Below are positions 42,523 to 50,757 of a DNA stretch of 64,000 nucleotides, piece by piece (position 1 is the first letter of the stretch; each line of letters starts with the position of its first letter). Origin of the DNA: Streptomyces griseofuscus (GTDB taxonomy: Bacteria > Actinomycetota > Actinomycetes > Streptomycetales > Streptomycetaceae); contig NZ_CP051006.1 of the NCBI RefSeq assembly GCF_014673495.1, forward strand, positions 8,555,001 to 8,619,000. The letters run 5' to 3'. Made by a program: the position numbers and the translations under genes. The notes under the pieces are model-generated. The model was given only the letters and a program-made list of their open reading frames with translations, searched no databases and was not told the DNA's origin.

Positions 42523-42966
42523 TCAGGCGGGACTGAGGAGGATACGTGCGGTGACGCGCTTGCCGACCGTCTCGCGCAGCACGGTGAGATGGGCTACGGC
42601 CTTGACGACCTCCAGGCCGTGGCGGCCCACCCGTTCAGGGTCCGCATCGCTCGCCGTGGGCAGGACCGGGTCGCTGTCCCAGACTTCCACCTCGAGTGCG
42701 TCGCCGGCCACGCGCAGGCGCAGCTGGATGGGCCCCGGGGCGTACTTGCAGGCGTTCGTGACCAGCTCACTGACGACCAGTTCAGCCAGGCTCACGACGC
42801 GGCCCGGCACCCTCGACGGGTGCCTGCCTTCGGTCCGGGTGAGGAAGGCGGCGGTCCGGTGCCGTGCTTCGGCGATGCACGACCCGGCACCGGACAAGGC
42901 AAATGACGCCTCGTCGTCCGGTCCGTCGCAACGATCGCCCCTCGTATCATTGATCCGCCCAGCCAT
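42523..42966 (-). CDS. HATPase anti-sigma factor / serine kinase (RsbW-SpoIIAB type)
   Basis: 147 aa from ATG 42966; a GGAGG lies about 12 bases upstream, somewhat far, so the start is probable only. The core is a GHKL ATPase: FALSGAGSCIAEARHRTAAF, N-box LAELVVSELVTNACKYAPGP, LEVEVWDSDPVLP (G1 Asp), ERVGRHGLEVVKAVAHLTVL (G2). Proteins of this kind bind a sigma factor and phosphorylate a STAS antagonist on serine. It is divergent from a STAS gene (43134) and two genes from a PAS-GAF-SpoIIE phosphatase, so the set forms a partner-switching module. No sigma factor gene is adjacent; the target is unknown. Confidence 0.88.
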   Translation of the reverse strand: MAGRINDTRGDRCDGPDDEASFALSGAGSCIAEARHRTAAFLTRTEGRHPSRVPGRVVSLAELVVSELVTNACKYAPGPIQLRLRVAGDALEVEVWDSDPVLPTASDADPERVGRHGLEVVKAVAHLTVLRETVGKRVTARILLSPA

Positions 42967-43133
42967 CTCGGCCCCGTCCCTCCGCACGCCACTCCCCGGC
43001 CGGGTACCACGCCCGCCGTGCGTACACGTGTGACAGGGCCATCCGGTTGCATAACCAGTATTATGCCCGCCCGCCCTGGTTCTCGCCGAGGAAGCACGGG
43101 CTTGAACCACCGGGATGAGCTGATGAGGAGAGC

Positions 43134-43496
43134 GTGGACGACAACCACGAGGCATCAGCGGGGAATCACCTGTTGATCACGCTGAGCGAGACCGAGGGCA
43201 TCACCGTGGTGACCGTCCACGGCGAGGTCGACCGCGACAGCGCCCCCCAGCTGCTTCAGGCCCTGACCACCAGGGACGCTTCCGCACGCCGCACAGTCCT
43301 CAACCTAAGCGGCATCACCTTCATGGACTCCAGCGGTGTCAACGTCCTCATCATCGCCCACCGTGCGGCGCACAGCGCCGGCGGCTGGCTTCGACTCGCT
43401 TCCCCCGGTCCCTCCCTCTCGCGGCTCATCCAACTCGTCGGCCTCGACGAGGTCATCGCCTGCCACCCCACCATCCACAGCGCCCTGCGGTCTTGA
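43134..43496 (+). CDS. STAS-domain anti-sigma factor antagonist
   Basis: 120 aa, GTG 43134 with GAGGAGAGC directly before it. LITLSETEGITVVTVHGEVD, RDSAPQLLQALTTRDASARR, then GITFMDSSGVNVLIIAHRAA with the phosphorylatable Ser of MDSSG. It should be phosphorylated by the divergently encoded HATPase (42966) and dephosphorylated by the PP2C at 43779. Closely similar in its core to the STAS protein at 32943, which suggests duplication inside the window. Confidence 0.9.
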   Translation: MDDNHEASAGNHLLITLSETEGITVVTVHGEVDRDSAPQLLQALTTRDASARRTVLNLSGITFMDSSGVNVLIIAHRAAHSAGGWLRLASPGPSLSRLIQLVGLDEVIACHPTIHSALRS

Positions 43497-43778
43497 GCGG
43501 TCAGCCCCTGACTGACGTGCGACGCATTTACGATGCTGCGAGAGGTTTCCCGGCGGCACACCAGCAGTCAAGCGTTCGGGTCGGCGAAGCGGTGTGATCA
43601 TCGCCTGGGTTGCGACTCGTGTCTCGCAGCAGCGCCTCCCGTGCGGCTTGTGTGGGGGCTGCGCTGGTAATCGGCGTGCCGCCTGTGCAACGCTCCAGGA
43701 GCCACCGCCTTGGCCTGGTGGGAGGTCCCGCCCCGATTGGAAAGCGGTACCAAGGGTGAGCAGCGTGAGGAGCGAGGC

Positions 43779-45527
43779 ATGGTGGGACCGCGGAGGACAC
43801 AGATGGGGGAAGCACAGTCTGTGACAGTGCCCTCCGCTCACCTCATACCGGTGCTGGAGGCCATCGGGGCGGCGGCCTATGTCGTGGACGAGCAGGGCCG
43901 TATCATCGCCGCCAACCGTCGTGCCGAAGGCGTGCTGGGCCGTTCTGCGGACGAGCTTGTGGGGCGTGACGCTCACGATCTGCTGCACCGCGGGCCGCAG
44001 GGCCAGCAGCTGGCCCCCTCTCAGTGCGGCATGCGGCAGGTGTCCCACGCCGCAAGCCCGGCCGGGGGCGGCCGCGAGCACTTCGAAAAGGCCGACGGCT
44101 CTCTGCTGCCCGTCTTCTGGACGATCGCGCCGTACGACATCAGCGCTGGGCGCGCCGGCACACTCGTCATCTTCCACACCTCCGGACAGGCCTCTGGCCC
44201 CGGAGCAGGGCCGGAGCAGGCCGCCGGAACGCTGACCGCCTTCGAGCGACTCGCCCTGCTGGCGGAGACCACTACTCAGCTGACGTCCACATTCGACACC
44301 GAGGAGGCGCTGCGCCGGCTGGTCAGTCTGGTCCTGCCGCGCCTGGCGGACTGGGCTGTCATCGACTTGATCACCGAACGCGACGAGGTGTGGCGTGCGG
44401 CCGTGGTTCAAGCTGACGGCGATGCCCTGGTCCACCACGACGGTCTTGAAGGGCCGATGCCGCCAATCCCTGAGGAATCCCCGATGCCGCTGTCCCAGGC
44501 CTTGCGGGGCGTCGCTTCCGCTCTGGCCGGCCCCGACACCTATCAGGGCTCCCCGGACTCCGGGATCACAGCAGAGCAGCACCGCCTGTTCGAAACCACC
44601 GGCATCCACTCCGCGGCCATCGCACCGCTGCGCAGCACGCGCGACGTGCTGGGAGCCCTCACGCTGGGCCGTGCCAGCCAGCCCGGCGCCTTCACCGGTG
44701 CCGACCTGGCCCTGCTGGACGACATCGCGCGCCGCGCCGGCCTGGCCCTGGACAACGCCCGTCTCTACCAGCGCCAGCGCAAGGTCGCCGAGACCATGCA
44801 GAATCACCTGCTGCCGCAGATGCCGAGTGTGCCGGGCCTGCAGATGACCGTCCGCTACCTGCCCGCCCCCGACGCCTCACAGGTCGGCGGCGACTGGTAC
44901 GACGCCTTCACCCTGCCCGACGGCGCCACCGCCCTCGCTGTAGGAGACGTCGTCGGCCACGACCTGGAAGCCGCCGCCGGCATGGCCCAGCTGCGCAACA
45001 TGCTCCGCGCCTACGCCTGGTCCCAGGAGGAGCCCCCCAGCCGGATCGTCGAACGCCTCGACGATGCCATCATGCCCATCACCGACGTCACCATGGCCAC
45101 CCTCGTCCTCGCCCGGGTGACCCAGAACAGTGACGGCCACTGGGAGCTGTCCTGGACCAATGCCGGTCACCCCCCGCCCCTACTCATCACTCACGACGGC
45201 CTGGCCCACTACCTCACCGACGGCCACGGCCTCCTGCTCGGCACCGGGATCCGCAGGCCCCGCCCCGACGCCACCGTCCGCCTTCCCCCGGGCTGCACCC
45301 TCGTGCTGTACACCGACGGCCTTGTCGAAAAGCCCGGTCACACCCTCGACGAGGGCCTGAACCGCCTGCGCCAGCACGCCGCCGCCCTCGCCCACCGCCC
45401 TCTGCCGTCCTTCACCGACCAGCTCCTGCACCGTGTCCAACCACCGGGCCTGGACGACGTCGCCCTCCTCGCCCTCCGCACACCCGCCCAAGAACGGGGT
45501 CATCACCGCCGTCCTACGCCCATCTGA
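43779..45527 (+). CDS. PAS-GAF-SpoIIE (PP2C) phosphatase
   Basis: 582 aa. ATG 43779 has GAGGAG six bases upstream; frames open further up but without such a site. Domains: PAS (about 20-135, AAYVVDEQGRIIAANRRAEG); GAF (about 160-325, FERLALLAETTTQLTSTFDT, LGALTLGRASQPGAFTGADL); SpoIIE-type PP2C (about 345-570) with metal motifs SQVGGDWYDAFTLPDGATAL, VGDVVGHDLEAAAGMAQLRN, LVLYTDGLVEK and PGLDDVALLALR. The conserved linker AETMQNHLLPQMP joins GAF to PP2C. It should dephosphorylate a STAS antagonist, most likely the one encoded 280 bp upstream, in response to a ligand or redox signal sensed by PAS/GAF. Soluble, no membrane helix. Confidence 0.92.
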   Translation: MVGPRRTQMGEAQSVTVPSAHLIPVLEAIGAAAYVVDEQGRIIAANRRAEGVLGRSADELVGRDAHDLLHRGPQGQQLAPSQCGMRQVSHAASPAGGGREHFEKADGSLLPVFWTIAPYDISAGRAGTLVIFHTSGQASGPGAGPEQAAGTLTAFERLALLAETTTQLTSTFDTEEALRRLVSLVLPRLADWAVIDLITERDEVWRAAVVQADGDALVHHDGLEGPMPPIPEESPMPLSQALRGVASALAGPDTYQGSPDSGITAEQHRLFETTGIHSAAIAPLRSTRDVLGALTLGRASQPGAFTGADLALLDDIARRAGLALDNARLYQRQRKVAETMQNHLLPQMPSVPGLQMTVRYLPAPDASQVGGDWYDAFTLPDGATALAVGDVVGHDLEAAAGMAQLRNMLRAYAWSQEEPPSRIVERLDDAIMPITDVTMATLVLARVTQNSDGHWELSWTNAGHPPPLLITHDGLAHYLTDGHGLLLGTGIRRPRPDATVRLPPGCTLVLYTDGLVEKPGHTLDEGLNRLRQHAAALAHRPLPSFTDQLLHRVQPPGLDDVALLALRTPAQERGHHRRPTPI

Positions 45528-45596
45528 GTCGTCCCGGACCGATCGCCAGGAGGCCCGATCGGGCCGAGGGCGGTGGTTTCTGGTTCTCCCGTTTCT

Positions 45597-45730
45597 CTTG
45601 CCGCCCGACGGGCGTTCTTCCTCGGTGACGTGTGCGGCAAAGGCCCCGAGGCGGCGACCGTCACCGCCCTGGCCCGCCACACCCTGCGCGCCACGGCCCA
45701 GAACGACCGCCTGGACTGGAAAACGGGAGC
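45597..45730 (+). pseudogene. SpoIIE PP2C fragment
   Basis: Plus frame AFFLGDVCGKGPEAATVTAL then ARHTLRATAQND. It is the metal-binding GDVCGKGxEAAxxTALARHTLR motif of a SpoIIE phosphatase, not a copy of the gene next to it (which reads VGDVVGHDLEAA). About 40 codons survive. Confidence 0.6.
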
Positions 45731-46154
45731 GTCCGGCCCCGGCATGCACGCCGGGAGCATCGCACCGCAGGCGTGCCCCCCCGCATGCGGCTCGCATGAC
45801 GGAACGCACCACATACTCAAGGGCCACCGACAGGCGACTGCTATCTCGGCGGTGAGACCCAGGAGCCTCCGTCCGATCGCGTCGCGGCCTATGTCACCGC
45901 GCTTCTCAGGGTGCACTCGGCTCCGTCATGTCCGCCGCTCACCAGTCGAATTATGTCGCGTACAGGCGCGGGCGCACAGTGTCGATTTTTATCGTTACTG
46001 CGTTGATTGAGGTGAGGCTCACAGGATGGAGTGAGTCCCCAAGGTCAAGCACGTGCCACGCATCGCCCGGATCGGCGCCGTCGAGTCGGCACTCAGGCCG
46101 TCAGCCGGGTTTGGACGGATAGGGTCCGATCCTCCGCACGGGAGGTGACGCGAA
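45731..46154. other. Intergenic, a palindrome but no gene
   Basis: A frame near 45850-45950 reads LGGETQEPPSDRVAAYVTAL-LRVHS and may be a protein tail. The palindrome at 45977-46000 is the only clear feature. Confidence 0.4.
45977..46000. promoter_or_regulatory. Palindrome sharing its core with 34928-34965
   Basis: CAGTGTCGAT-TTTT-ATCGTTACTG: arms symmetrical at 8 of 10 positions. The core GTGTCGATTTTTATCG also occurs (reverse complemented) in the operator-like palindrome in front of the SDR relic at 34928. No intact gene follows within 200 bp. Confidence 0.4.
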
Positions 46155-46172
46155 GTGACTCTTTGGAGTGAC
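46155..46172. promoter_or_regulatory. Probable response-regulator site upstream of kinase operon
   Basis: GTGACTCTTTGGAGTGAC, an imperfect palindrome with half site GGAGTGAC, 34 bp before the kinase start. The same half site in a perfect palindrome lies at 48101-48130, before the serine hydrolase gene. Confidence 0.5.
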
Positions 46173-46206
46173 GAAGACCTGAGTGCGAGGTCGTAGTGTC
46201 GGACGG

Positions 46207-47400
46207 ATGAGAATGAGGGACGGCAGGTGGCCCGGGTGGGGTGCCGATGCCGGGCTGGTCGTACTGACGTTTGTGCCGGCGCTGCTGTCGCAGCCGTACG
46301 TGGACACCTCCGGGCCGGCCTGGGTATCGCTCATGGCGTACGAGGCGGTGGGCGTGTTGGTTGTGCTGCTGCGGCGGCGGCTGCCGGCCACCGCCTTCGT
46401 CGTGGGTTTCGGGGCTCTTCTGGCGGCGCTGGTGGGGAGTGCGGGCGAGGGGGCCAAGCTGTCGCCGCTGGTCTTCCTGCCGCCGGCGGTGCTGCTCTAC
46501 AACCTGGGCCACCACAGCGTGAGCTGGCGGCGGACCGTGTCGGCGGTCCTCGGCGTCAGCATGCTGAGCGTGGCCGGTCTGTGGCTGAACCGGATGACGA
46601 CCGACTCCGGCGACTTCCAGGGCGGCCTGGACGTCCTCGCCGCGCTGGCCCCGATGCCGCTGGCCTGGGTGATGGGGTTCGCCGCGCGCACCCGGCAGGA
46701 ACTGCTGGCCGCGGCCGAGCGGCGGGCAGTCGACGCGCGCCGGGCACAGGCCCTGGAGGCGGCACAGGCCACGCAACGCGAGCGGACAAGGATTGCGGGT
46801 GAGATGCACGACGTGGTCGCGCACTCGCTGACCCTGCTCGTCGTGCATGCGGAGACGCTGCGGGCCCGCGGCGGCGAGTTGCCCGACTGGGCCCGTGCCC
46901 AGGTCGACGGCCTTGCGGCGGCGGGCCGCCAGAGCAGCGGCGAGCTCCGTGACTTGCTGCGGATGCTCCGCGACCCCGCGGACGCCGTCCCGCTCCAGCC
47001 CGTGCCGGACCTCGGTGAGCTGGACGCGTTGCTGGACAGCCACCGTGCCGCGGGCGGAACGGCCGAGCTGACGACGGACGTCGCGCCGCACTCCGTGCCG
47101 AGGCCGGTCCAGCTGGCGGTATACCGCGTGGTGCAGGAGGCACTGGTCAACGCTCGCCGGCACGCGCCCGGAGCGCCCGTCCAGGTGACCGTCCGCGGAA
47201 AACATGGCGGAGAGCTGCGGTGTGAGATCGTGAACGGCCGCGGCGTGCGGCAGGCCGCGGCCGGCGCGGGCATCGGGCTCGGCCTGGTCAGCATGGAGGA
47301 GCGGGTGGGCGCGCTGGACGGCGAACTCACCGCGGGCCCCACCGGTGACGGCGGCTTCCGTGTTGCGGCGACGATGCCGTGGGAGCGTGCGGATGCCTGA
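46207..47400 (+). CDS. Sensor histidine kinase, NarL/DesK class
   Basis: 397 aa from ATG 46207; an upstream in-frame start at 46183 is possible but no ribosome site is clear for either. Residues 12-160 contain five or so membrane helices without a large outer domain. A helical linker (160-190) leads to RERTRIAGEMHDVVAHSLTL with phospho-acceptor His201, and the HATPase domain has N-box YRVVQEALVNARRHAPG and AGIGLGLVSMEERVGALDGE. It feeds the response regulator whose ATG overlaps its last codons by 8 bases. Downstream comes a secreted serine hydrolase, and a common palindrome precedes both units, hinting at cell-wall or beta-lactam sensing. Confidence 0.9.
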   Translation: MRMRDGRWPGWGADAGLVVLTFVPALLSQPYVDTSGPAWVSLMAYEAVGVLVVLLRRRLPATAFVVGFGALLAALVGSAGEGAKLSPLVFLPPAVLLYNLGHHSVSWRRTVSAVLGVSMLSVAGLWLNRMTTDSGDFQGGLDVLAALAPMPLAWVMGFAARTRQELLAAAERRAVDARRAQALEAAQATQRERTRIAGEMHDVVAHSLTLLVVHAETLRARGGELPDWARAQVDGLAAAGRQSSGELRDLLRMLRDPADAVPLQPVPDLGELDALLDSHRAAGGTAELTTDVAPHSVPRPVQLAVYRVVQEALVNARRHAPGAPVQVTVRGKHGGELRCEIVNGRGVRQAAAGAGIGLGLVSMEERVGALDGELTAGPTGDGGFRVAATMPWERADA

Positions 47401-48058
47401 GCAGATCAGCGTGCTCGTCGTGGACGACGAGCCGGTCATCCGCAGCGGGCTGAGCGTGATCCTGGACAGCCAGGCGGACATCACCGTGGCGGGCACCGCG
47501 AACGACGGTGAGGAAGCCGTCGAGGCGTGTGCGCGATTGCGGCCGGACGTGCTGGTGATGGATATCCGGATGCCGCGCCGCGACGGCCTGTGGGCGCTGG
47601 GCGAGCTGGGCCGCCGGGGCCTGCTCGGGCCGGGGCGCAGCCGGGCGCTCATGCTGACCACGTTCGACCTGGACGCCTACGTCGACGATGCGCTGATGGC
47701 CGGGGCCTCCGGCTTCCTGCTGAAGAACAGTTCGTACGAAGAGCTGGCTGCGGCCGTGCGTGCCGCGGCGGCGGGGCACAGTGCGCTGAGCCCCGCGGTG
47801 ACCCAGCGGATCATCCAGGGCCATCTCAATGGGCGGCGCCAGCCCAGAGACCATGACCTGGCCCGGCTGAGGGACCTCACCCAGCGGGAGGTCGACGTGC
47901 TGCGTCTGGTCCGGGACGGGCTGAGCAACGCCGAGATCGCCGACCGGCTCGTGGTGAGCCTGCACACGGTCAAGACGCACGTCAGCCGCGTGCTCACGAA
48001 AACCGGCTGCCAGAGTCGGGCACAGGCGGCGGTGCTGGCCAGGAACACCCTTTCCTGA
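47393..48058 (+). CDS. LuxR/NarL-family response regulator
   Basis: 221 aa; ATG 47393 lies inside the last codons of the kinase gene (8-base overlap), so translation is coupled. Receiver: ISVLVVDDEPVIRSGLSVIL, Asp57 in VLVMDIRMPRRDG, LMLTTFDLDAYVDDAL and Lys in SGFLLKNSSYEE. LuxR helix-turn-helix at about 155-215: LTQREVDVLRLVRDGLSNAE, HTVKTHVSRVLTKTGCQSRA. Phosphorylated by the upstream kinase, it probably binds the GGAGTGAC palindromes at 46155 and 48101, controlling its own operon and the serine hydrolase. Confidence 0.92.
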   Translation: MPEQISVLVVDDEPVIRSGLSVILDSQADITVAGTANDGEEAVEACARLRPDVLVMDIRMPRRDGLWALGELGRRGLLGPGRSRALMLTTFDLDAYVDDALMAGASGFLLKNSSYEELAAAVRAAAAGHSALSPAVTQRIIQGHLNGRRQPRDHDLARLRDLTQREVDVLRLVRDGLSNAEIADRLVVSLHTVKTHVSRVLTKTGCQSRAQAAVLARNTLS

Positions 48059-48100
48059 CCCGTCCTCGGTCGGAGGGCGGGCCGGCGGGGCGCCGTGCCC

Positions 48101-48130
48101 CGCGGGGTCACTCCTTGGAGTGACCCCGCG
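48101..48130. promoter_or_regulatory. 14-bp-arm palindrome between response regulator and hydrolase
   Basis: Arms CGCGGGGTCACTCC and GGAGTGACCCCGCG, perfectly complementary, separated by TT. It begins 43 bp after the response regulator stop and lies about 150 bp before the hydrolase start. The inner GTCACTCC-TT-GGAGTGAC matches the site at 46155, which favours an operator; the long GC stem could also terminate the upstream operon. Confidence 0.6.
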
Positions 48131-48281
48131 CCGGGGGGAAGCCCACTATCGAGCGATGTACCAGCGGCGCGCCACTGACTGAATGGATGGTGTGCGCGGG
48201 ACCCGCCGAACGGCCGCTCATCAGGCGATCTTCGGTCCCTCGACGCACGCAGCACATCGTCACGCGCCGAAGGGAACTGCC

Positions 48282-49562
48282 ATGTCCGCACCCACACTGT
48301 CCCGCCGCCACCGAATCCGCTGCGGAGCGCTGACCATCGCCTTGACGACCTGTCTGGGTGCGGCGCTCGCGAACTGCTCGGACGAGGCCAAACCGGCGGC
48401 CGGCCAAAGCACGGCGAGCCCGGCGGCCGGCGCGCGGCTGGCCCGCGTCGCGCAGCAGGCGGCAGACACCGGCTCCCTGGGCGTCATCGTCCGGGTCGAC
48501 TCCGGCGACGGGAAGCCCGTCGAGATCGCCAAGCAAGCCGCCTGGACCAAGGACGACCACAGCCTCGCCGCCGGCGACCAGTTCCGAGTCGGGTCCAACA
48601 CCAAGACGCTCACCGCGACCCTCGTCCTGCAACAGGTCGCCCAGAAGAGGATCGGCCTCGACGACACGGTCGAGAAGTGGCTGCCCGGCCTGGTCAAGGG
48701 CGGTGAGCACATCACCATACGGATGCTGCTCAACCACACCAGCGGCCTGGGAGATTTCCTGCTGACGCCCCAGTTCCTGCCCTCGCTCACCGGTCAGGAG
48801 CAGCGCACGTGGAGGCCGGAGGAACTTCTGGCCAGCACTCCCGAGCAGGACCCGCCGACCGAACCGGGCGAGAAATACTCTTACAGCAACGCCAACTACG
48901 AGGCTCTCGGGCTGATTTTGGAGAAGGCCACCGGAAGCAGCCTGGCAGAGCTGATCGAGCAGAAGATCACCAAGCCGCTCGGCATGAAGGACTCGTTCCT
49001 GGCCACGGACGCGGCCTGGCCCGCCGGGAAACGCCACGCGACCGGCTACGAGCCGGACGCCAAGCGCCTGAAGGCCCTCCTCTCCGGGACCGTGGACCTG
49101 CCCGAGGGCGTCGGATTCGCCGGCCCCGAACGCCCCGGAGACAACATCGACACCGCCGCCATCGACCCGAGCTGGTCGTGGGCGGCAGGCGGTATGGTCT
49201 CCACCGCGCAGGACTGGCAGCGCTTCCTCACCGCGCTCATGTCCGGCCGGTTGCTGCCCGAGGCCCAGATGAAGCAGATGCGCACCACCGTGGACGCCCC
49301 CGAGGAGGGCGGAGGTTACGGTCTGGGTCTGATGAAGGTGGACACGCCCTGCGGCACGGTCTGGGGTCACACCGGCGGCCTGCCCGGCTACTCCAGTGAG
49401 ATGTACACCGACGCCACCGGCACCCGTAGTGTCGCGGTCTTCACCATCACGAACTTCGGCATCAAGGAGAAGAAGGCCGCCACCGCGAACAAGGCCCTCG
49501 TAGACGCCGCGACCTGCCAAATGCTCGGCAAGCCCCAGCCCTCGGCCAGCCCGACCGGTTGA
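48282..49562 (+). CDS. Exported beta-lactamase-fold serine hydrolase (DD-peptidase-like)
   Basis: 426 aa; ATG 48282 with GAAGGGA six bases before. The N-terminus has a basic start, a hydrophobic core (about 14-30) and a Cys at 32 in LANC; Asn at the -1 position is unusual for a lipobox, so it is either an atypical lipoprotein or simply secreted. Active-site motifs of class C/DD-peptidases are complete: SNTK (Ser105-Lys108), KYSYSN (Y-S-N) and GHTGGLPGYSS (H-T-G). FRVGSNTKTLTATLVLQQVA, LLNHTSGLGDF and GGMVSTAQDWQRFLTALMSG are further family blocks. It acts outside the membrane on peptidoglycan peptides, beta-lactams or esters. Located just after a two-component system and probably under its control. 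Confidence 0.9.
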   Translation: MSAPTLSRRHRIRCGALTIALTTCLGAALANCSDEAKPAAGQSTASPAAGARLARVAQQAADTGSLGVIVRVDSGDGKPVEIAKQAAWTKDDHSLAAGDQFRVGSNTKTLTATLVLQQVAQKRIGLDDTVEKWLPGLVKGGEHITIRMLLNHTSGLGDFLLTPQFLPSLTGQEQRTWRPEELLASTPEQDPPTEPGEKYSYSNANYEALGLILEKATGSSLAELIEQKITKPLGMKDSFLATDAAWPAGKRHATGYEPDAKRLKALLSGTVDLPEGVGFAGPERPGDNIDTAAIDPSWSWAAGGMVSTAQDWQRFLTALMSGRLLPEAQMKQMRTTVDAPEEGGGYGLGLMKVDTPCGTVWGHTGGLPGYSSEMYTDATGTRSVAVFTITNFGIKEKKAATANKALVDAATCQMLGKPQPSASPTG

Positions 49563-49789
49563 CGGCTGCGGACATGAGCCGCCTTCGCCTTTGCCGACCG
49601 CCTCGCTGCCAACCTGTACATGACGGCTGCCTTCACGTGCGTTCTGCACGAGAGGCCGGACGACCCGCATGCCGCGCCGCCTCCTGAGGCATCGCCACCC
49701 AAAGACCGGCACTGGCGGAACAGGGGGGTTCGTTCACGTCGAGCGGATCCTGGTGGAGGAAGCCGCCAAGGGCTCTGAGCCGGACGCCC

Positions 49790-50552
49790 TCACTCGGCGG
49801 CCACCGTCGCCTGCCACGCGCCCGGGCGCATACCTGTCGTCTTGCGGAAGACCATCGAGAGGCTGGATGTGTCGGGGAAACCGAGTACGTCGGCGCAGCG
49901 GGCGGCGGTGAGGCGGTCGTGTGCGAGGAGCCGTTTGGCCTCCAGGACGATCCGTTCGACGATGTACGCCTTCGCGGTGCGGCCGGTGGCCTGCTGTGCC
50001 GCTCGTGAGAGGGTGCGGGGCGCGTATCCCAGCGCACGGGCGTAGTAGCCGGCCTCGTGATGCTGCCGGAAGTGCGCTTCGACGCTGGAGCGGAACAACC
50101 GGAACGCCTGAGGGTGAGCCGTGCTTCGGCGTGCGGCGGGTGCAGCCGGGTGATGAGCGCGGAGAGCAGGATTTCGGGCAGCTCTGTCCGGGAGTCACTG
50201 GGCGGGGCGGATGCTTCGAGGAGGAGATGGCTGCGCGCCGCGTCGACGAAGGGCCAGTCGGCGTCGGGGATGCTCCAGTGCGCGGCCGGGTCAGGGGAGG
50301 CGGCCAGTTCTCGGGTCGCGTGGGTGACCGGCGCTGTCGGCACGAACAACACGAGATGCCCTGCCACATCGGCGATTTCATCCCACCGGTGCACCGCGCC
50401 GGGCGGAATCCACACCGCGGACCGGTCTTCGAGCGGGTGGCGTGGAAATCGACGGCGACCGGGCCGGGCCCGGCGTCGATGACGGCAAGGACATGGAAGT
50501 CGGCGCGCTGCGTGCCGCCGTCGTTCAGCTCGCGAAGGCGGCCGAACGTCAT
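49790..50552 (-). pseudogene. AraC-family regulator with two frameshifts
   Basis: Minus strand. Frame one (from 50552): MTFGRLRELNDGGTQRADFH, VLAVIDAGPGPVAVDFH; frame two: HPLEDRSAVWIPPGAVHRWD, AGHLVLFVPTAPVTHATREL, LLSALITRLHPPHAEARLTL; frame three (to 49790): LFRSSVEAHFRQHHEAGYYA, RALGYAPRTLSRAAQQATGR, ADVLGFPDTSSLSMVFRKTT and GMRPGAW. Together this is an AraC protein: cupin sensor then two HTH motifs. Each break is explained by loss of one C (CAC-GC-CAC near 50448; CTC-AGG near 50112). If both are sequencing errors the gene would be intact, about 255 residues. Confidence 0.8.
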
Positions 50553-50757
50553 CGTCTCGACCGAGGCGGCGGGGCGTCCCGCGGGCTGGCAGGTCCGCGC
50601 CCATTGCCCGGCGGGGGGTGCCCGGAACGGGCGACCAGGAGCTCGCCGACCTCATTCGGCCGGACCCGATTCCCGCACAGGCGTGCGTTCTGGCGGTCGC
50701 GTCGTGCCCCGAAGTGACGGATGTCCTCATCGCCGCCTTCAGCGCGCGCCGCCCGAC
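50553..50757. other. Tail of an unknown gene (plus strand)
   Basis: A plus frame reads DQELADLIRPDPIPAQACVL then AVASCPEVTDVLIAAFSARR-PT and stops with TGA at 50759-50761. It looks like a protein C-terminus overlapping the next fragment by ATGA, but has no visible beginning. Not recognised. Confidence 0.35.

Noticed and set aside
43710..43778. Earlier start for the PAS-GAF-SpoIIE gene
   Set aside because: No ribosome site and non-conserved residues; AGGAG before ATG 43779 is better.
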